A DNA stretch of 39,097 nucleotides. Origin: an uncultured Verrucomicrobia subdivision 3 bacterium (GTDB lineage Bacteria; Verrucomicrobiota; Verrucomicrobiia; Limisphaerales; DASXHY01). The stretch spans positions 1 through 39,097 of the forward strand of contig CALBZA010000019.1 in the NCBI GenBank assembly GCA_937890005.1. Reading direction: 5' to 3'. Under the pieces are notes generated by a model. The model did no database searches. It had not been told where the DNA came from and saw only the letters and a program-made list of their open reading frames with translations. A program made the position numbers and the translations under genes. Below are positions 1 to 8,435 of this stretch, piece after piece (position 1 is the stretch's first letter; each line of letters begins with the position of its first letter).

Positions 1-218
1 ACCTCGCCACGCAGGCGAGCACGAACTGCGACGTCTTTCTTTCCATCGGCACGTCAACGGTTGTGTATCCCGCGGCGTCGCTCCCATTCGAAGCGCTGCG
101 CAGCGGTGCGATTGTGGTGGAGATCAATCCGCAATCGACGTCGCTTACGTCTCATGCGCATTACGTTCTTCAAGGCAAGGCGGGTGAAATGGTTCCGTTG
201 CTTCTGGCGGCCCTTTGA
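1..218 (+). CDS. Sir2-family NAD-dependent protein deacylase, C-terminal part (5' end outside window)
   Basis: Reading from base 3 gives 71 codons and a TGA at 216-218. The peptide contains the C-terminal half of the sirtuin Rossmann fold: a strand plus the loop FLSIGTSTVVYPAASLP, then IVVEINPQST and a final LQGKAGEMVPLL. In sirtuins (CobB/NpdA type) the GTS loop and the EINP segment contact NAD and the acetyl-lysine peptide. The family removes acetyl or other acyl groups from lysines using NAD+ in the cytoplasm. The N-terminal NAD motif, the catalytic His and any zinc Cys lie outside the window. The gene is followed by 140 bases without a gene, then a tRNA on the other strand. The family call is firm; the acyl substrate cannot be judged. 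Confidence 0.85.
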   Translation, partial: LATQASTNCDVFLSIGTSTVVYPAASLPFEALRSGAIVVEINPQSTSLTSHAHYVLQGKAGEMVPLLLAAL

Positions 219-358
219 AGTCGTGAAAATCAGAAATCGGAGCGTGGAGCATTGCTCTGTAAGATTCGCGAAAATTGACGCATGCGTAGAGCAACATGGA
301 ACGGATCAATGAGAAAATCGGATAGGAAACTGCCGCCTCGTTGAAACCCTGGTAAAAA

Positions 359-436
359 TGGTCGGGGCGGCGAGATTTGAACTCGCGACCTCTTGCACCC
401 CAAGCAAGCGCGCTAGCCAGGCTACGCTACGCCCCG
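359..436 (-). tRNA. tRNA-Pro (anticodon GGG), CCA encoded
   Basis: On the minus strand the sequence folds as a full cloverleaf. The 7-bp acceptor stem CGGGGCG (436-430) pairs with CGCCCCG (369-363). The anticodon stem CTTGC/GCAAG encloses the loop TTGGGGT, with anticodon GGG. The T-arm is GCGAG-TTCAAAT-CTCGC. The discriminator A at 362 is followed by CCA (361-359). GGG reads proline codon CCC. No integrase or attachment-site duplication is seen next to it. Confidence 0.93.
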
Positions 437-537
437 AACCACTGCGCGGGATTGCTCCAGCGCGCGGCATACTATGCCGCCTCACTTTGTCGGAAACAAC
501 AGCAAAATCCGAATGCGATTACATCGTTCAATCATTT

Positions 538-623
538 CAACGCAGAGACCCAGAGGGCAGAGAACGGCCTGTTCTTGTTGAATTCGGGTTTATTCCTTCG
601 CGGCCTTCGCGACCTTCGCGTGA
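538..623. repeat. Imperfect inverted repeat of the CTTCGCG / CGCAGAG family
   Basis: The left arm (538-564) is an array of CGCAGAGAC-like units. The right arm (596-623) is three units of CTTCGCGNC ending in GCGTGA. The right arm matches the kind of sequence that forms the right end of the GxxExxY gene at 35131-35156. It lies just downstream of the minus-strand VCBS gene and has no ORF between its arms, so it looks like an empty or solo copy of a dispersed element. Confidence 0.5.
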
Positions 624-639
624 GTCCTTCAACGGACGC

Positions 640-3600
640 TCAGTTCGGGCGGAGTCGATAAAAACGCATCGCGGTGTTCGCGGTCGGAGCGCGTCCGTTT
701 TGTCCAATGTCGGGCAGGTAAACCGGGCTTGCCTGTGTGTTGCTGACGATATCCACGAGCTGCCACGGTCCGCCAATGTTGTCAGCGGATTCCACACGCC
801 AGATCGTGTTCGGCGGAATGGTGATGTTGAGTCCGATCTGTGTTGGGTTGCCAACGCCGGCCGTTGCTCCGGGATTCGAAGGTGATCCTTGAAGCACATT
901 CATCGCGATCGGTTGTGCCGTGCGCGTGATGGTTCTCAGGCTGATGTCAAAAGCCACGTCGTCCCAGCCGTCCTGCGCGGTGTTGTTGAGTTGCACGGCG
1001 ATGGTGTTCACGCCGGGTTTAAGGAGATGCAGGAACGGAGCGAGATCGAAATATTGAACGCTGTTGCCCTGACCCGTGGTGGACTCGATCCCGGTCGTCA
1101 GCAGCTTTGTTCCATTCAGCCAGATTTCCAGCGGCAATCCTTCGTCCGTGCACGTTGCCGCGAGCAGAAGTTCTTCACACGGTTGTTGAGGAAGGATGAA
1201 TGTCCGGCGAAAGCGATAGGCAGCACTTGCCGGCGGCAAATAAGTGACGATGCCCTGCGGCCCGCTGCCGGCGCCGAACTTGGCAATTCCAGTCGGCCAC
1301 AATGCGTCGTTGAAGTGTTCGAAAAACCAGTTCAAAGCCGGCAGAGAAAAGGAATATTTCCAGGTGGAACCGAATGGAATCAGTGTCGTCCAGTTTGGCG
1401 AATCGAGAGGCGGCAGCGCGCGGAAGAACACGTCATCGAGATAAATCGAACCGCTCGCGGGTGCAGCGGCGGTGAACCAATGCGTCAGTTCGATGTTGGG
1501 AAAGCCGGCGGGCATGACGAAAGTCCGGTTCGCGTAGGTCCAGTCTGTCGGCGCAGTGCCGGGTTTGAAGCGTGGAGTGAAATAGCTGGGATAGGGACGC
1601 GACGGTCGTGCGTTCGTGTTTTCGCCGGTGACGGCCGAACTCCACTCAATCCAATGTTCGGTCGGTTCCGAAAGTCCGGCGCTGCGAAAAAATCCGCCGA
1701 AGCTGTAGAGCGTTCCAGCCGTGACGGGAATGTAGCTGTCAGGCGTTCCGTATTGACCGTTCTGCGCGATGCTGCCGCCGGAGCCGGTGTTGTTCAACGT
1801 GACCTTCATCGACTTCGCGCCGCGATGCGGTTCGGTGACGGCGACCATGTTCGTCCAGTCGAGTTCGCCGGTGAACCATTTGTCCCAATGACTGTCGCTG
1901 TTTTCTTCGAAGCCGCTGTTCTTCACGAGATTGCCGTTGAAGGTGGAAAGCATTGGAAACGGCGCGGATCGCACCGCGCCCGAATCGTAAACCGCCGCCA
2001 CTTCGTAGAGATATTGCCTGCCGCGTTGCAGTTGCGTGTCGGTGAAGGATCGCGATTCAGCGGTCAATGTGATCAGGTGCTCAAACGGTCCTTCGGCGTT
2101 CTCGGCTCGGAATATTCTCCACGCCCGGACGTTGCCCGCTGAAGGAACGGTCCAGCTGAAGTGCGCCCAGCCGTGTCCGTTCGTGCGTCCGGTGATGATC
2201 GGCGTGCCTGTGGGATAAAGTGGTGAATTGAAATTCCCATCGCGCTGCTTGTTGCCGCGATGCGTTGCCCATGAAACTGGACCCGAGCTGGTCGATCCGA
2301 AACTCTTGATATAGACGCGTCCCGACAACGAGCGATATACAACGGCCAGGCCAGAGCCGAACACGTTTGCGATGGTCGGAATGTGTTTCAATCCGCCGGG
2401 AACGACGACGGTTTCCTTCAGCGTTCCATCCAGTGCAAAGACGAAAAGATTTCCGTTGGCGTGAACGCCAGTTGGATCGTGGGTGCCGATCAAAATTTCT
2501 TCCTGCCCATCGCCATCCACATCTCCGACCACCGGAGGCGTTGGAAGAAACGGATGGAAGTTCTTTGGCCAGCCGGGGCGGGGTGCGAGCTCGACGCCGT
2601 TCCACGAGCGGAAAGTGATTTCGTGTGAATGCGTGAAGCCGAGCACATCGACGCGATTGTCGCGGTCGGGATTGATTGGAATCAACGCCGCGTTGTTCTG
2701 CCATTGATTCACCGGGAATGAAACGGGTTGTTTCCATTCGCGCCAGAGGATCGCGCCGTCGTCGTCGAGGATCGTATCGTTCGGCTGCCAGAGCGGACCT
2801 TGTTGCGTGGTCGGAACGAGCACTTCACTGAGCCCATCGCCATCGATGTCCGCCGTGTAAACATCCACGCCCTGCTGGTAGGCGCCGCTCATGAGACGCT
2901 GATTTTTTCCAAACTGTTTGTGGAGATTGCCGTTGCCGTGGAAACCATGCGGCTTCGTTTTATCGAAACAAACGACGCTGTCGCTGTCGTTCAGAACATA
3001 GGTTTTCAGCGTGGCATTGGTGTCCGCGCGGCCAAGCGCGAGTCCGGATTCAACGAGCTGGTGCAGGTGATACGTGTAATCGCGCGCGCCGGTCGCTGCG
3101 TTCATGAAAACGACGCCGCCCGACCACGTTTCGCCCATCGTGCCCCATTCGCCGGAGCCCCAGATATCATTGATGAACGGATTGAAATCCTGCGCGCCGC
3201 TGGTGCTGTCCGGGTCAATTTTCCACGCGGTGAGAACGAGCTTCGTTCCGTTCCCGTTCACGTCGGCAACGATTGGACTGGAAACCTGCGATGAGAACAC
3301 TGCGGTTTCCGGCAGGTGCGGCAACAGTTCACCGGTTGCGGACCAGTAGAATCCGTTCGTGGTCGTCATGAAGCCGCTGTTGGGAACGTAGTTGAGCCGG
3401 TTGACTTCGCTCGACCAGAGCACGGTTCCGTTGCCGCGCAGCGCGATTACTTTTGTGCCGCAGGTGAAAAGGATTTCGTCGGTGCCATTGCCATCGAGAT
3501 CGTAAAGGGTGGGGGAGACATTGATTTCCGCATCGCCTGCGTAAGGAAAACCTGGAAGACGCGTGCCGTTGGGTTTGAAGGCGTCGAGGAACCACGCGCC

Positions 3601-3792
3601 ATTCGAGTTGCGATACGGCACGACGATTTCGAGCTGCGGATCGGCATCCAGTTGTCCAACGGCGAGCGTGCCGAGATGCCATCCGGCGTCGCCCGCCTGG
3701 AACGAGGCCAGGTCCGTTACACCGGCTTTTGCGATCAACGTCGAAAGCATCGTCGCGGCGAATATCTTCGAGCACCAGTCGTTTCTGTGCAT
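640..3792 (-). CDS. Large secreted VCBS/FG-GAP repeat protein with Fn3 and carbohydrate-binding-like domains
   Basis: 1050 residues starting at an ATG with no clear Shine-Dalgarno; a second ATG at residue 15 is also possible. The N-terminus has a hydrophobic stretch ending in AKAG that fits a signal peptide. Residues about 40-510 carry FG-GAP/VCBS blades with Ca-binding-like loops: YDLDGNGTDEILFT, DVNGNGTK, DIDGDGLSEVLVPT and DVDGDGQEEILIGT, suggesting a beta-propeller. Next comes a fibronectin type III-like domain (WRIFRAENAEGPFEHL), then a galactose-binding-like jelly roll (VKNSGFEENSD), then a second beta-rich domain. The last 50 residues (WRVESADN...MRFYRLRPN) resemble the end of the large protein at 14739. 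It is probably exported and sugar- or matrix-binding; no catalytic motif was found. It stands alone on its strand. Confidence 0.8.
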   Translation of the reverse strand: MHRNDWCSKIFAATMLSTLIAKAGVTDLASFQAGDAGWHLGTLAVGQLDADPQLEIVVPYRNSNGAWFLDAFKPNGTRLPGFPYAGDAEINVSPTLYDLDGNGTDEILFTCGTKVIALRGNGTVLWSSEVNRLNYVPNSGFMTTTNGFYWSATGELLPHLPETAVFSSQVSSPIVADVNGNGTKLVLTAWKIDPDSTSGAQDFNPFINDIWGSGEWGTMGETWSGGVVFMNAATGARDYTYHLHQLVESGLALGRADTNATLKTYVLNDSDSVVCFDKTKPHGFHGNGNLHKQFGKNQRLMSGAYQQGVDVYTADIDGDGLSEVLVPTTQQGPLWQPNDTILDDDGAILWREWKQPVSFPVNQWQNNAALIPINPDRDNRVDVLGFTHSHEITFRSWNGVELAPRPGWPKNFHPFLPTPPVVGDVDGDGQEEILIGTHDPTGVHANGNLFVFALDGTLKETVVVPGGLKHIPTIANVFGSGLAVVYRSLSGRVYIKSFGSTSSGPVSWATHRGNKQRDGNFNSPLYPTGTPIITGRTNGHGWAHFSWTVPSAGNVRAWRIFRAENAEGPFEHLITLTAESRSFTDTQLQRGRQYLYEVAAVYDSGAVRSAPFPMLSTFNGNLVKNSGFEENSDSHWDKWFTGELDWTNMVAVTEPHRGAKSMKVTLNNTGSGGSIAQNGQYGTPDSYIPVTAGTLYSFGGFFRSAGLSEPTEHWIEWSSAVTGENTNARPSRPYPSYFTPRFKPGTAPTDWTYANRTFVMPAGFPNIELTHWFTAAAPASGSIYLDDVFFRALPPLDSPNWTTLIPFGSTWKYSFSLPALNWFFEHFNDALWPTGIAKFGAGSGPQGIVTYLPPASAAYRFRRTFILPQQPCEELLLAATCTDEGLPLEIWLNGTKLLTTGIESTTGQGNSVQYFDLAPFLHLLKPGVNTIAVQLNNTAQDGWDDVAFDISLRTITRTAQPIAMNVLQGSPSNPGATAGVGNPTQIGLNITIPPNTIWRVESADNIGGPWQLVDIVSNTQASPVYLPDIGQNGRAPTANTAMRFYRLRPN

Positions 3793-3884
3793 TCAGCGCC
3801 CAGAATGCCTTCTGAAACGGGCTCCGGCATGTCGGACACTGTCTGACTCCCATGTCAGTGTCTGGACTACAAGGACCCCAGTGC

Positions 3885-3940
3885 GAAGGGAGAAAGCAGA
3901 AAGGAGAAAGCAGAAAGCAGAAAGGAGAGAGTAGAAAGTG
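3885..3940. repeat. Purine-rich short tandem repeat (GAAAGCAGAAAG units)
   Basis: Imperfect head-to-tail copies of AGAAAGCAGAAAGG cover about 55 bases and contain almost no pyrimidines apart from the C of each unit. The opposite strand would read as TTCTGCTTTC arrays. It is probably a dispersed simple repeat; no function is evident. Confidence 0.6.
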
Positions 3941-3962
3941 GAAATGGAGGGGATTCGGGCTG

Positions 3963-3999
3963 GGAGCGCGGCTGCGTCACTTGTGACCAGCCGCGCTCC
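3963..3999. repeat. Strong intergenic hairpin (REP-like)
   Basis: GGAGCGCGGCTG (3963-3974) is perfectly complementary to CAGCCGCGCTCC (3988-3999). Inside it GTCAC (3976-3980) pairs with GTGAC (3983-3987), with one bulged C, giving about 17 bp. No T-run follows on either strand, so it is not a typical intrinsic terminator. It is more like a REP/BIME-type palindrome. Confidence 0.7.
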
Positions 4000-4193
4000 G
4001 AGATTTCTCAGAGACACTTCAAGGAGCAAGGGGGAGGAGGTGCAGAAAGCGAGGAGTGCGGTTCACAAAATCGCATCCCTTTTTTACGGACAAGCCGGGT
4101 GGGTTCCGGAATGATATGCGCCGCTGTTCGCCGGGCGGCAGCTTTCCGGCGCGGCGTTAACTTTGAGTCTGCCAAAACGAATTAAGGACTAGA

Positions 4194-5276
4194 ATGAGTT
4201 ACGGTTTGAATATCCGCAAAGATGGCGCGCTCGACTTTTTGTCGCTCGGCGCTCTCGTGCATCGTCTCGACCCGGGAATCATCCCGTTCCGAAAAGCCAC
4301 CCGCTGCGACATCCACGTCAGCGGCGGCGAATTCAATGTGGCGGCAAATCTTTCCGACTGTTTCCGGCTGAACACCGGGATTGCGACCGCGATGGTCGAT
4401 TACCCGATCGGCGACCTGATCGCGGAACGCGTGCGCGCAATGGGCGTGAAGCCGTTCTACAAGCGCTTCAAACATGACGGCGTGCGCGGGCCGAACATGG
4501 CGACGGTTTATTCCGATCGCGGCCAGGGCGTGCGCGCTCCGGTGGTGTTCTACAATCGTTGCAATGAAGCGGCCGGCCAGCTCAAGCCCGGCGATTTCAA
4601 CTGGAACGAAATTTTCGGCGGCGGTGTGCGCTGGTTCCACAGCGGTGGCATTTTTGCCGCCCTGTCCGAAACCACGGGTGAATTGATCGTCGAAGCGATG
4701 AAGGCCGCCAAGGCAGCCGGTGCGGTGACTTCCTTTGACCTGAACTATCGCCAGAAACTCTGGGACATCTGGGGCGGCCAGTCGAAGGCGCTCGACGTTC
4801 TCGGACGCATTGTTCAGCACGTCGATGTTCTCGTCGGCAACGAGGAGGATCTTCAAAAGGGCCTTGGCATTGAGGGCCAGGATGTGGAAGCGAAGTCGAA
4901 GCTCGACCCGAGCGCGTTTTACGCTGTGATCGACAAGGCGGTGAAGAAATTCCCGAACGTGAAGATCGTCGCGACGACGCTGCGGGAAGTGCATTCCACC
5001 AATCGCCACACCTGGGGCGCGGTGGCCTGGGTGAACGGAAAAACGTTCCAGTCGCCGACCTGCGAACTGGACGTGCTGGATCGTGTTGGCGGTGGCGACG
5101 GCTACGCGGCGGGATTCTTCTACGGCCTTCTCACCGGTGCGTCGGAACAGGAAGCTGTGAATCTCGGCTGGTCGCACGGCGCGCTGCTCACGACGTTCCC
5201 CGGCGACACCACGATGGCGACGGTTGAACAGGTGAAAGCCTTTGCCAAAGGCGGCTCGGCGCGCATCCAGCGCTGA
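4194..5276 (+). CDS. PfkB-family sugar kinase, probably 2-keto-3-deoxygluconate kinase-like
   Basis: 360 residues, with ATG preceded by AAGGA six bases upstream. The ribokinase/PfkB fold is shown by the N-terminal Gly-Gly substrate motif SGGEFNVAANLS (43-54), the mid-protein strand FDLNYRQKLW (181-190), and the C-terminal signature DRVGGGDGYAAGF (296-308). Within that signature Asp302 is the expected catalytic base and the GGGD loop forms the anion hole. The family transfers the ATP gamma-phosphate to a sugar hydroxyl in the cytoplasm. FDLNYR and the overall length fit KDG/fructokinase relatives better than ribokinase, but the substrate cannot be fixed from sequence. It is monocistronic, and its transcript probably ends at the hairpin at 5298. 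Confidence 0.85.
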   Translation: MSYGLNIRKDGALDFLSLGALVHRLDPGIIPFRKATRCDIHVSGGEFNVAANLSDCFRLNTGIATAMVDYPIGDLIAERVRAMGVKPFYKRFKHDGVRGPNMATVYSDRGQGVRAPVVFYNRCNEAAGQLKPGDFNWNEIFGGGVRWFHSGGIFAALSETTGELIVEAMKAAKAAGAVTSFDLNYRQKLWDIWGGQSKALDVLGRIVQHVDVLVGNEEDLQKGLGIEGQDVEAKSKLDPSAFYAVIDKAVKKFPNVKIVATTLREVHSTNRHTWGAVAWVNGKTFQSPTCELDVLDRVGGGDGYAAGFFYGLLTGASEQEAVNLGWSHGALLTTFPGDTTMATVEQVKAFAKGGSARIQR

Positions 5277-5297
5277 TCGTTCCACAACGAATTCAAG

Positions 5298-5325
5298 CAA
5301 AGGCGCGGAGCGATCCGCGCCTTTG
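5298..5325. terminator. Bidirectional intrinsic terminator between the sugar kinase gene and comEC
   Basis: A perfect 12-bp stem, CAAAGGCGCGGA (5298-5309) with TCCGCGCCTTTG (5314-5325), encloses the loop GCGA. TTATTTC follows on the plus strand. It sits exactly between convergent genes and abuts the comEC stop codon (5326-5328). Confidence 0.85.
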
Positions 5326-7746
5326 TTATTTCTGTGAAGCGACTGAAGGGGATCCGATCCACCGTTCTTCTCCCGCTTCGATTTTCCATCCGGAACGTTT
5401 GACGGTGATTTGAAACGCACCTCGGTCGCGCGCGAAAAGCGCAGGAGTTGTATTGGAAAGCCGTTCCTTCAATGCCGGTTTCGCCCGCTTGTGCGCCGGA
5501 AGTTCGGAATCGTTCACGACAATGATTTTCGGTTGAATCCGTTCGAGCAACGCGGGTTTCAACGGTTCTCCACGTTCCGGCATGCCGGTGATCACGATGT
5601 CGGCGCGAAGATCGATGTTGCTGTTGATGAGATGTTCCTGTCCACCGGCGCCCAGCTCAGACAGCAGAAGAATGCGGACGTTTTGAAACGTGCCCCTCAA
5701 CACGAGTGCGGCGTCGTCGGCGATCGAAGAATCGAACCCTTCGGACGGATGAAGCACGGTCCAGTGTCCGATCGACTGCCCGGCTGCGATCTGCCGATGC
5801 AGGACATTCAGCTCATCGAGTTCATTGATGAAACGCTTGTATTTGCCCGAGCGAAATCGTGCCGTGCTGGAGATCACTTCCCGTGTTGAAACGAGTTCGA
5901 TCAGTGAATGCGCGCCGCCCATGACATGAATGTCGCCATGACTCAGCACGAGGCGCTGCAGACGATTGTGTCCTTGTGCGCGAAGGAACGGTTCGATCAC
6001 GCGCATCGCGTCCTGTTCATTTCCGCAATCGAACAGGAGATCGCTGTCGGTTTCCGGTGCATCGCAGTAAACCGCGCCTCCTCCGTAGAACGGAACGGTG
6101 ACGATCCGAACCGTATGCCGGCTGTCATACCAGCGCCAGCCGTAGAACACGCAGATCATTGCGATTGCAGTGATGCCCCATTTGCGGTGAGTCGGTTTGA
6201 GAACCCAGCCCGAAAGCGCGCCGACGAGTGCTGTGTAGTAGATGCCGAGATCTGCGAGTGTGGGCGAGGGGACATACAGGAACGCTCCAGGCAAACGAAC
6301 ACTCCATTCGCCGGCTTTCATCATGAGAAACATCCAGAACCAGGCGCTGTGATTGAACAGTTCCGTTGCGAAGGAAAAACAGTTTCCGCAGACGAGGCTC
6401 GCGAGGTTGCACGCCAGCGCAAGGCTGCTCAAGGGAACCATGACCAGATTCGCCAGCAACGTGACCGGACTGAGAAGATGAAAATAGTAGGCCGTGATCG
6501 GCCACGCCCCGAGCCACGCAGCGAGTGATGTTGTCAATCCGGATGTCATGTATCGCAGGGGAGGCGTGATCCAGCGTCGCCATCGCGGGATCAATTCCAT
6601 CGGCAGCATTGGATCGGGCGCGAGCCAGCGGTCCCTCAGTTTTTCCATCGGTGGCAACAGGAGCGCGATGCTCAGCACGACGAAGAACGACAGCTGGAAT
6701 CCGGCCTGAAAAAGCTGTTGGGGATCGAACACCAGAATGATCAACGCCGCAGCCGCAAGGGAGTTCAGGAGATCTGTCGGACGCTTCAAAGTCCAGCCGC
6801 CGATGACGATGGTCATCATCAACGTTGCTCGAACCGCCGACGGCTGCCAGCCGCTCGCCGCCGTGTAGAACCACAGAAGCGGAATGACGATGAGCCCGCA
6901 GCAATTGCGTGGAATGCGCAACACGCGACAGATGGAAACGAAGATGGCGGCGATCAACGCGATGTGGAGACCGCTGATTGCGAAGATGTGCATCGTGCCG
7001 GACTGGACGAAGGGTGCGTAGCTTTCGGCGGTGAGCAAATTTCGTGAACCGAGAGTCATTGCGCACAGCAGGCGGAGCGGCTGATCTTCTTCGGGCAAAC
7101 CGCGTCGCAGAGTGTTTCTTGCCCAAGCAAGAAACCGGTCGGCGAGCGGGGGAGCGGAGCGATTGTTTTGGACAACCCATTCCTCGGGTGTGGATCGAAG
7201 TTCGAAGTGAATTCCCTGCCGTCGAAGGTAATTTCGATAGTCGAACAGGCCGGGCGCCAGTTCGGATTTTGGAATCTGAAGAATCCCCGCCACTTCGACG
7301 ACATCGCCGGAATAACAGTCGGCCAGCAGTCTGCCTTGAGTGCTGATGATGATTTGGCCGTGAGCCGGCCGCCAGCTGCCATTTGATTTCAACGCGCTGA
7401 CCTCCAGTTCCGCGAGCGTCCGGTAGGCGGGAATGTCTTTGCGGAGATAAAGCCGTTCGGACGGTGTTTCGCGAAGTGTTCCGCGCACGATGACATCCTG
7501 CGCTTCATTGCCGAGCAATCGGAGATCGTGCGGAGACACGATGCTTGTGCGTGAAGCGAGATTGGTCCAGCCGAGCATCGCCACCAGTGGGTAGATCAGA
7601 AAAGGCCGGGCCCTGGCGAACACAATGGCGGTGCCGGTGAGTCCGAATGAAATCAGGAAAAGCAGAAAGAGGGGAGGTTGCGAAAGTTCAGCCAGCAACA
7701 ACCCAGTCCCATAACAGAGCGCCACGATTCCCAGCGGCCGTTTCAT
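5326..7746 (-). CDS. comEC: ComEC/Rec2-family DNA uptake channel protein
   Basis: 806 residues with the standard ComEC order. N-terminal membrane segments (about 5-65) lead into a soluble DUF4131/OB-like part (80-190). The multi-helix Competence core follows (about 235-535) and includes ISGLHIALI (257-265) and GWQPSAVRATLM (299-310). The C-terminus is a metallo-beta-lactamase-like domain (545-806). In competent bacteria ComEC forms the inner-membrane channel for single-stranded DNA. The usual MBL motif H-x-D-x-D-H appears here as LSHGDIHVMGG (601-611), so the Asp-His pair is altered and metal binding may be weakened. No other competence gene is nearby. Confidence 0.92.
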   Translation of the reverse strand: MKRPLGIVALCYGTGLLLAELSQPPLFLLFLISFGLTGTAIVFARARPFLIYPLVAMLGWTNLASRTSIVSPHDLRLLGNEAQDVIVRGTLRETPSERLYLRKDIPAYRTLAELEVSALKSNGSWRPAHGQIIISTQGRLLADCYSGDVVEVAGILQIPKSELAPGLFDYRNYLRRQGIHFELRSTPEEWVVQNNRSAPPLADRFLAWARNTLRRGLPEEDQPLRLLCAMTLGSRNLLTAESYAPFVQSGTMHIFAISGLHIALIAAIFVSICRVLRIPRNCCGLIVIPLLWFYTAASGWQPSAVRATLMMTIVIGGWTLKRPTDLLNSLAAAALIILVFDPQQLFQAGFQLSFFVVLSIALLLPPMEKLRDRWLAPDPMLPMELIPRWRRWITPPLRYMTSGLTTSLAAWLGAWPITAYYFHLLSPVTLLANLVMVPLSSLALACNLASLVCGNCFSFATELFNHSAWFWMFLMMKAGEWSVRLPGAFLYVPSPTLADLGIYYTALVGALSGWVLKPTHRKWGITAIAMICVFYGWRWYDSRHTVRIVTVPFYGGGAVYCDAPETDSDLLFDCGNEQDAMRVIEPFLRAQGHNRLQRLVLSHGDIHVMGGAHSLIELVSTREVISSTARFRSGKYKRFINELDELNVLHRQIAAGQSIGHWTVLHPSEGFDSSIADDAALVLRGTFQNVRILLLSELGAGGQEHLINSNIDLRADIVITGMPERGEPLKPALLERIQPKIIVVNDSELPAHKRAKPALKERLSNTTPALFARDRGAFQITVKRSGWKIEAGEERWIGSPSVASQK

Positions 7747-7831
7747 TTGCCCCGCGCCACGTTAGCGAAGCGACGGCAGGCTGGGCAATGGAAAGGTGGT
7801 TTTGTTTCCGAGTGCGGCTGGAAACAATCCG

Positions 7832-8329
7832 CTAAGCCGCCTTTTCAATCTTTGCGGTCTGCCGCCTTGATGCCTTTGCCTCAAGCCACTTTCGAAATCG
7901 CCAGAGCATCAGAATGCCGATCACGGCGCCCACGGTGTCGATCAGTACGTCCCATGCCGATCCCTGCCGGTTTGGAACGGTGCTTTGGTGAAGTTCATCC
8001 GTGGCTGCGTAAAGTGCGACGAAGAGGATGGATGCCATGGCGAGTTTCCAGTTCCACGGTTCCGGGTCGCGCCATTTCGGCTGCGCGACGGCTCGCCAGA
8101 ACAGAATCGCCAGGATGGCGTATTCGGTGACGTGCGCCCCCTTGCGTGCGACGGTTACGAGTTTGTGAACCTGTTCTTCGGGCATGGAGGGAAACATCCA
8201 CTCGAGAATCGGGCGGAGTATTCTGGACGAACGTTGAAACGAATTCGAATCTCCGGACGCGGAGAAGATGATCATCATCCAGATGAAAACCGGCAGCCAG
8301 TATTTGGTAAACGAACGAAAATTCGGCAC
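7832..8329 (-). CDS. VanZ-like family membrane protein
   Basis: 165 residues. Several hydrophobic helices are visible: YWLPVFIWMMIIFSASG near the N-terminus, EYAILAILFWRAVA, and an A-x-x-D-E-x-H-Q segment (ATDELHQSTVPNRQGSAWD) followed by a last helix (DTVGAVIGILMLW). That TDE.HQ...R.....D pattern is the hallmark of VanZ-like proteins. The family takes its name from a teicoplanin-resistance accessory gene, but most chromosomal members have no known job. The basic C-terminal tail (KWLEAKASRRQTAK) probably faces the cytoplasm. It is divergent from pdxJ with about 106 bases between them. There is no van cluster here, so resistance should not be assumed. Confidence 0.85.
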   Translation of the reverse strand: MPNFRSFTKYWLPVFIWMMIIFSASGDSNSFQRSSRILRPILEWMFPSMPEEQVHKLVTVARKGAHVTEYAILAILFWRAVAQPKWRDPEPWNWKLAMASILFVALYAATDELHQSTVPNRQGSAWDVLIDTVGAVIGILMLWRFRKWLEAKASRRQTAKIEKAA

Positions 8330-8435
8330 CGGGAGAGAAGAACAAAGACCTCGTCACCGAGGCAAACTTAATTGTGGTTCACAATTCAGGATGAACGTAT
8401 GTTGCGGCACCGCTTTCAAATCAGCGGTTACGACT

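Larger units (their letters stand above)
3793..4193. other. Intergenic region with repeats, no gene
   Basis: No credible ORF is seen. It lies between the divergent VCBS and PfkB genes and so should hold both promoters, but no convincing -35/-10 pair was picked out. It contains a GACACTG/CAGTGTC inverted repeat (3835-3862), a purine tract (3885-3940) and a long hairpin (3963-3999). The Shine-Dalgarno AAGGA for the sugar kinase is at 4184-4188. Confidence 0.7.

Noticed and set aside
359..436. tRNA-Pro as the integration site of a genomic island
   Set aside because: No integrase and no repeat of the tRNA 3' end were noticed in the window, and the defence operon is 27 kb away.
593..625. CRISPR-like array of CTTCGCG units
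   Set aside because: Units are 9 bases with no unique spacers, and no cas gene is present. No CRISPR array was seen anywhere in the window.
889..2142. 417-codon plus-strand open frame
   Set aside because: It lies antisense to the VCBS protein gene, has no recognisable domain, and is the usual G+C-rich mirror frame.
4182..5420. 412-codon minus-strand open frame
   Set aside because: Antisense shadow of the PfkB sugar kinase, whose motifs are complete on the plus strand.
7832..8329. Glycopeptide resistance gene
   Set aside because: VanZ-like membrane proteins are common on chromosomes and no vanHAX genes are present.
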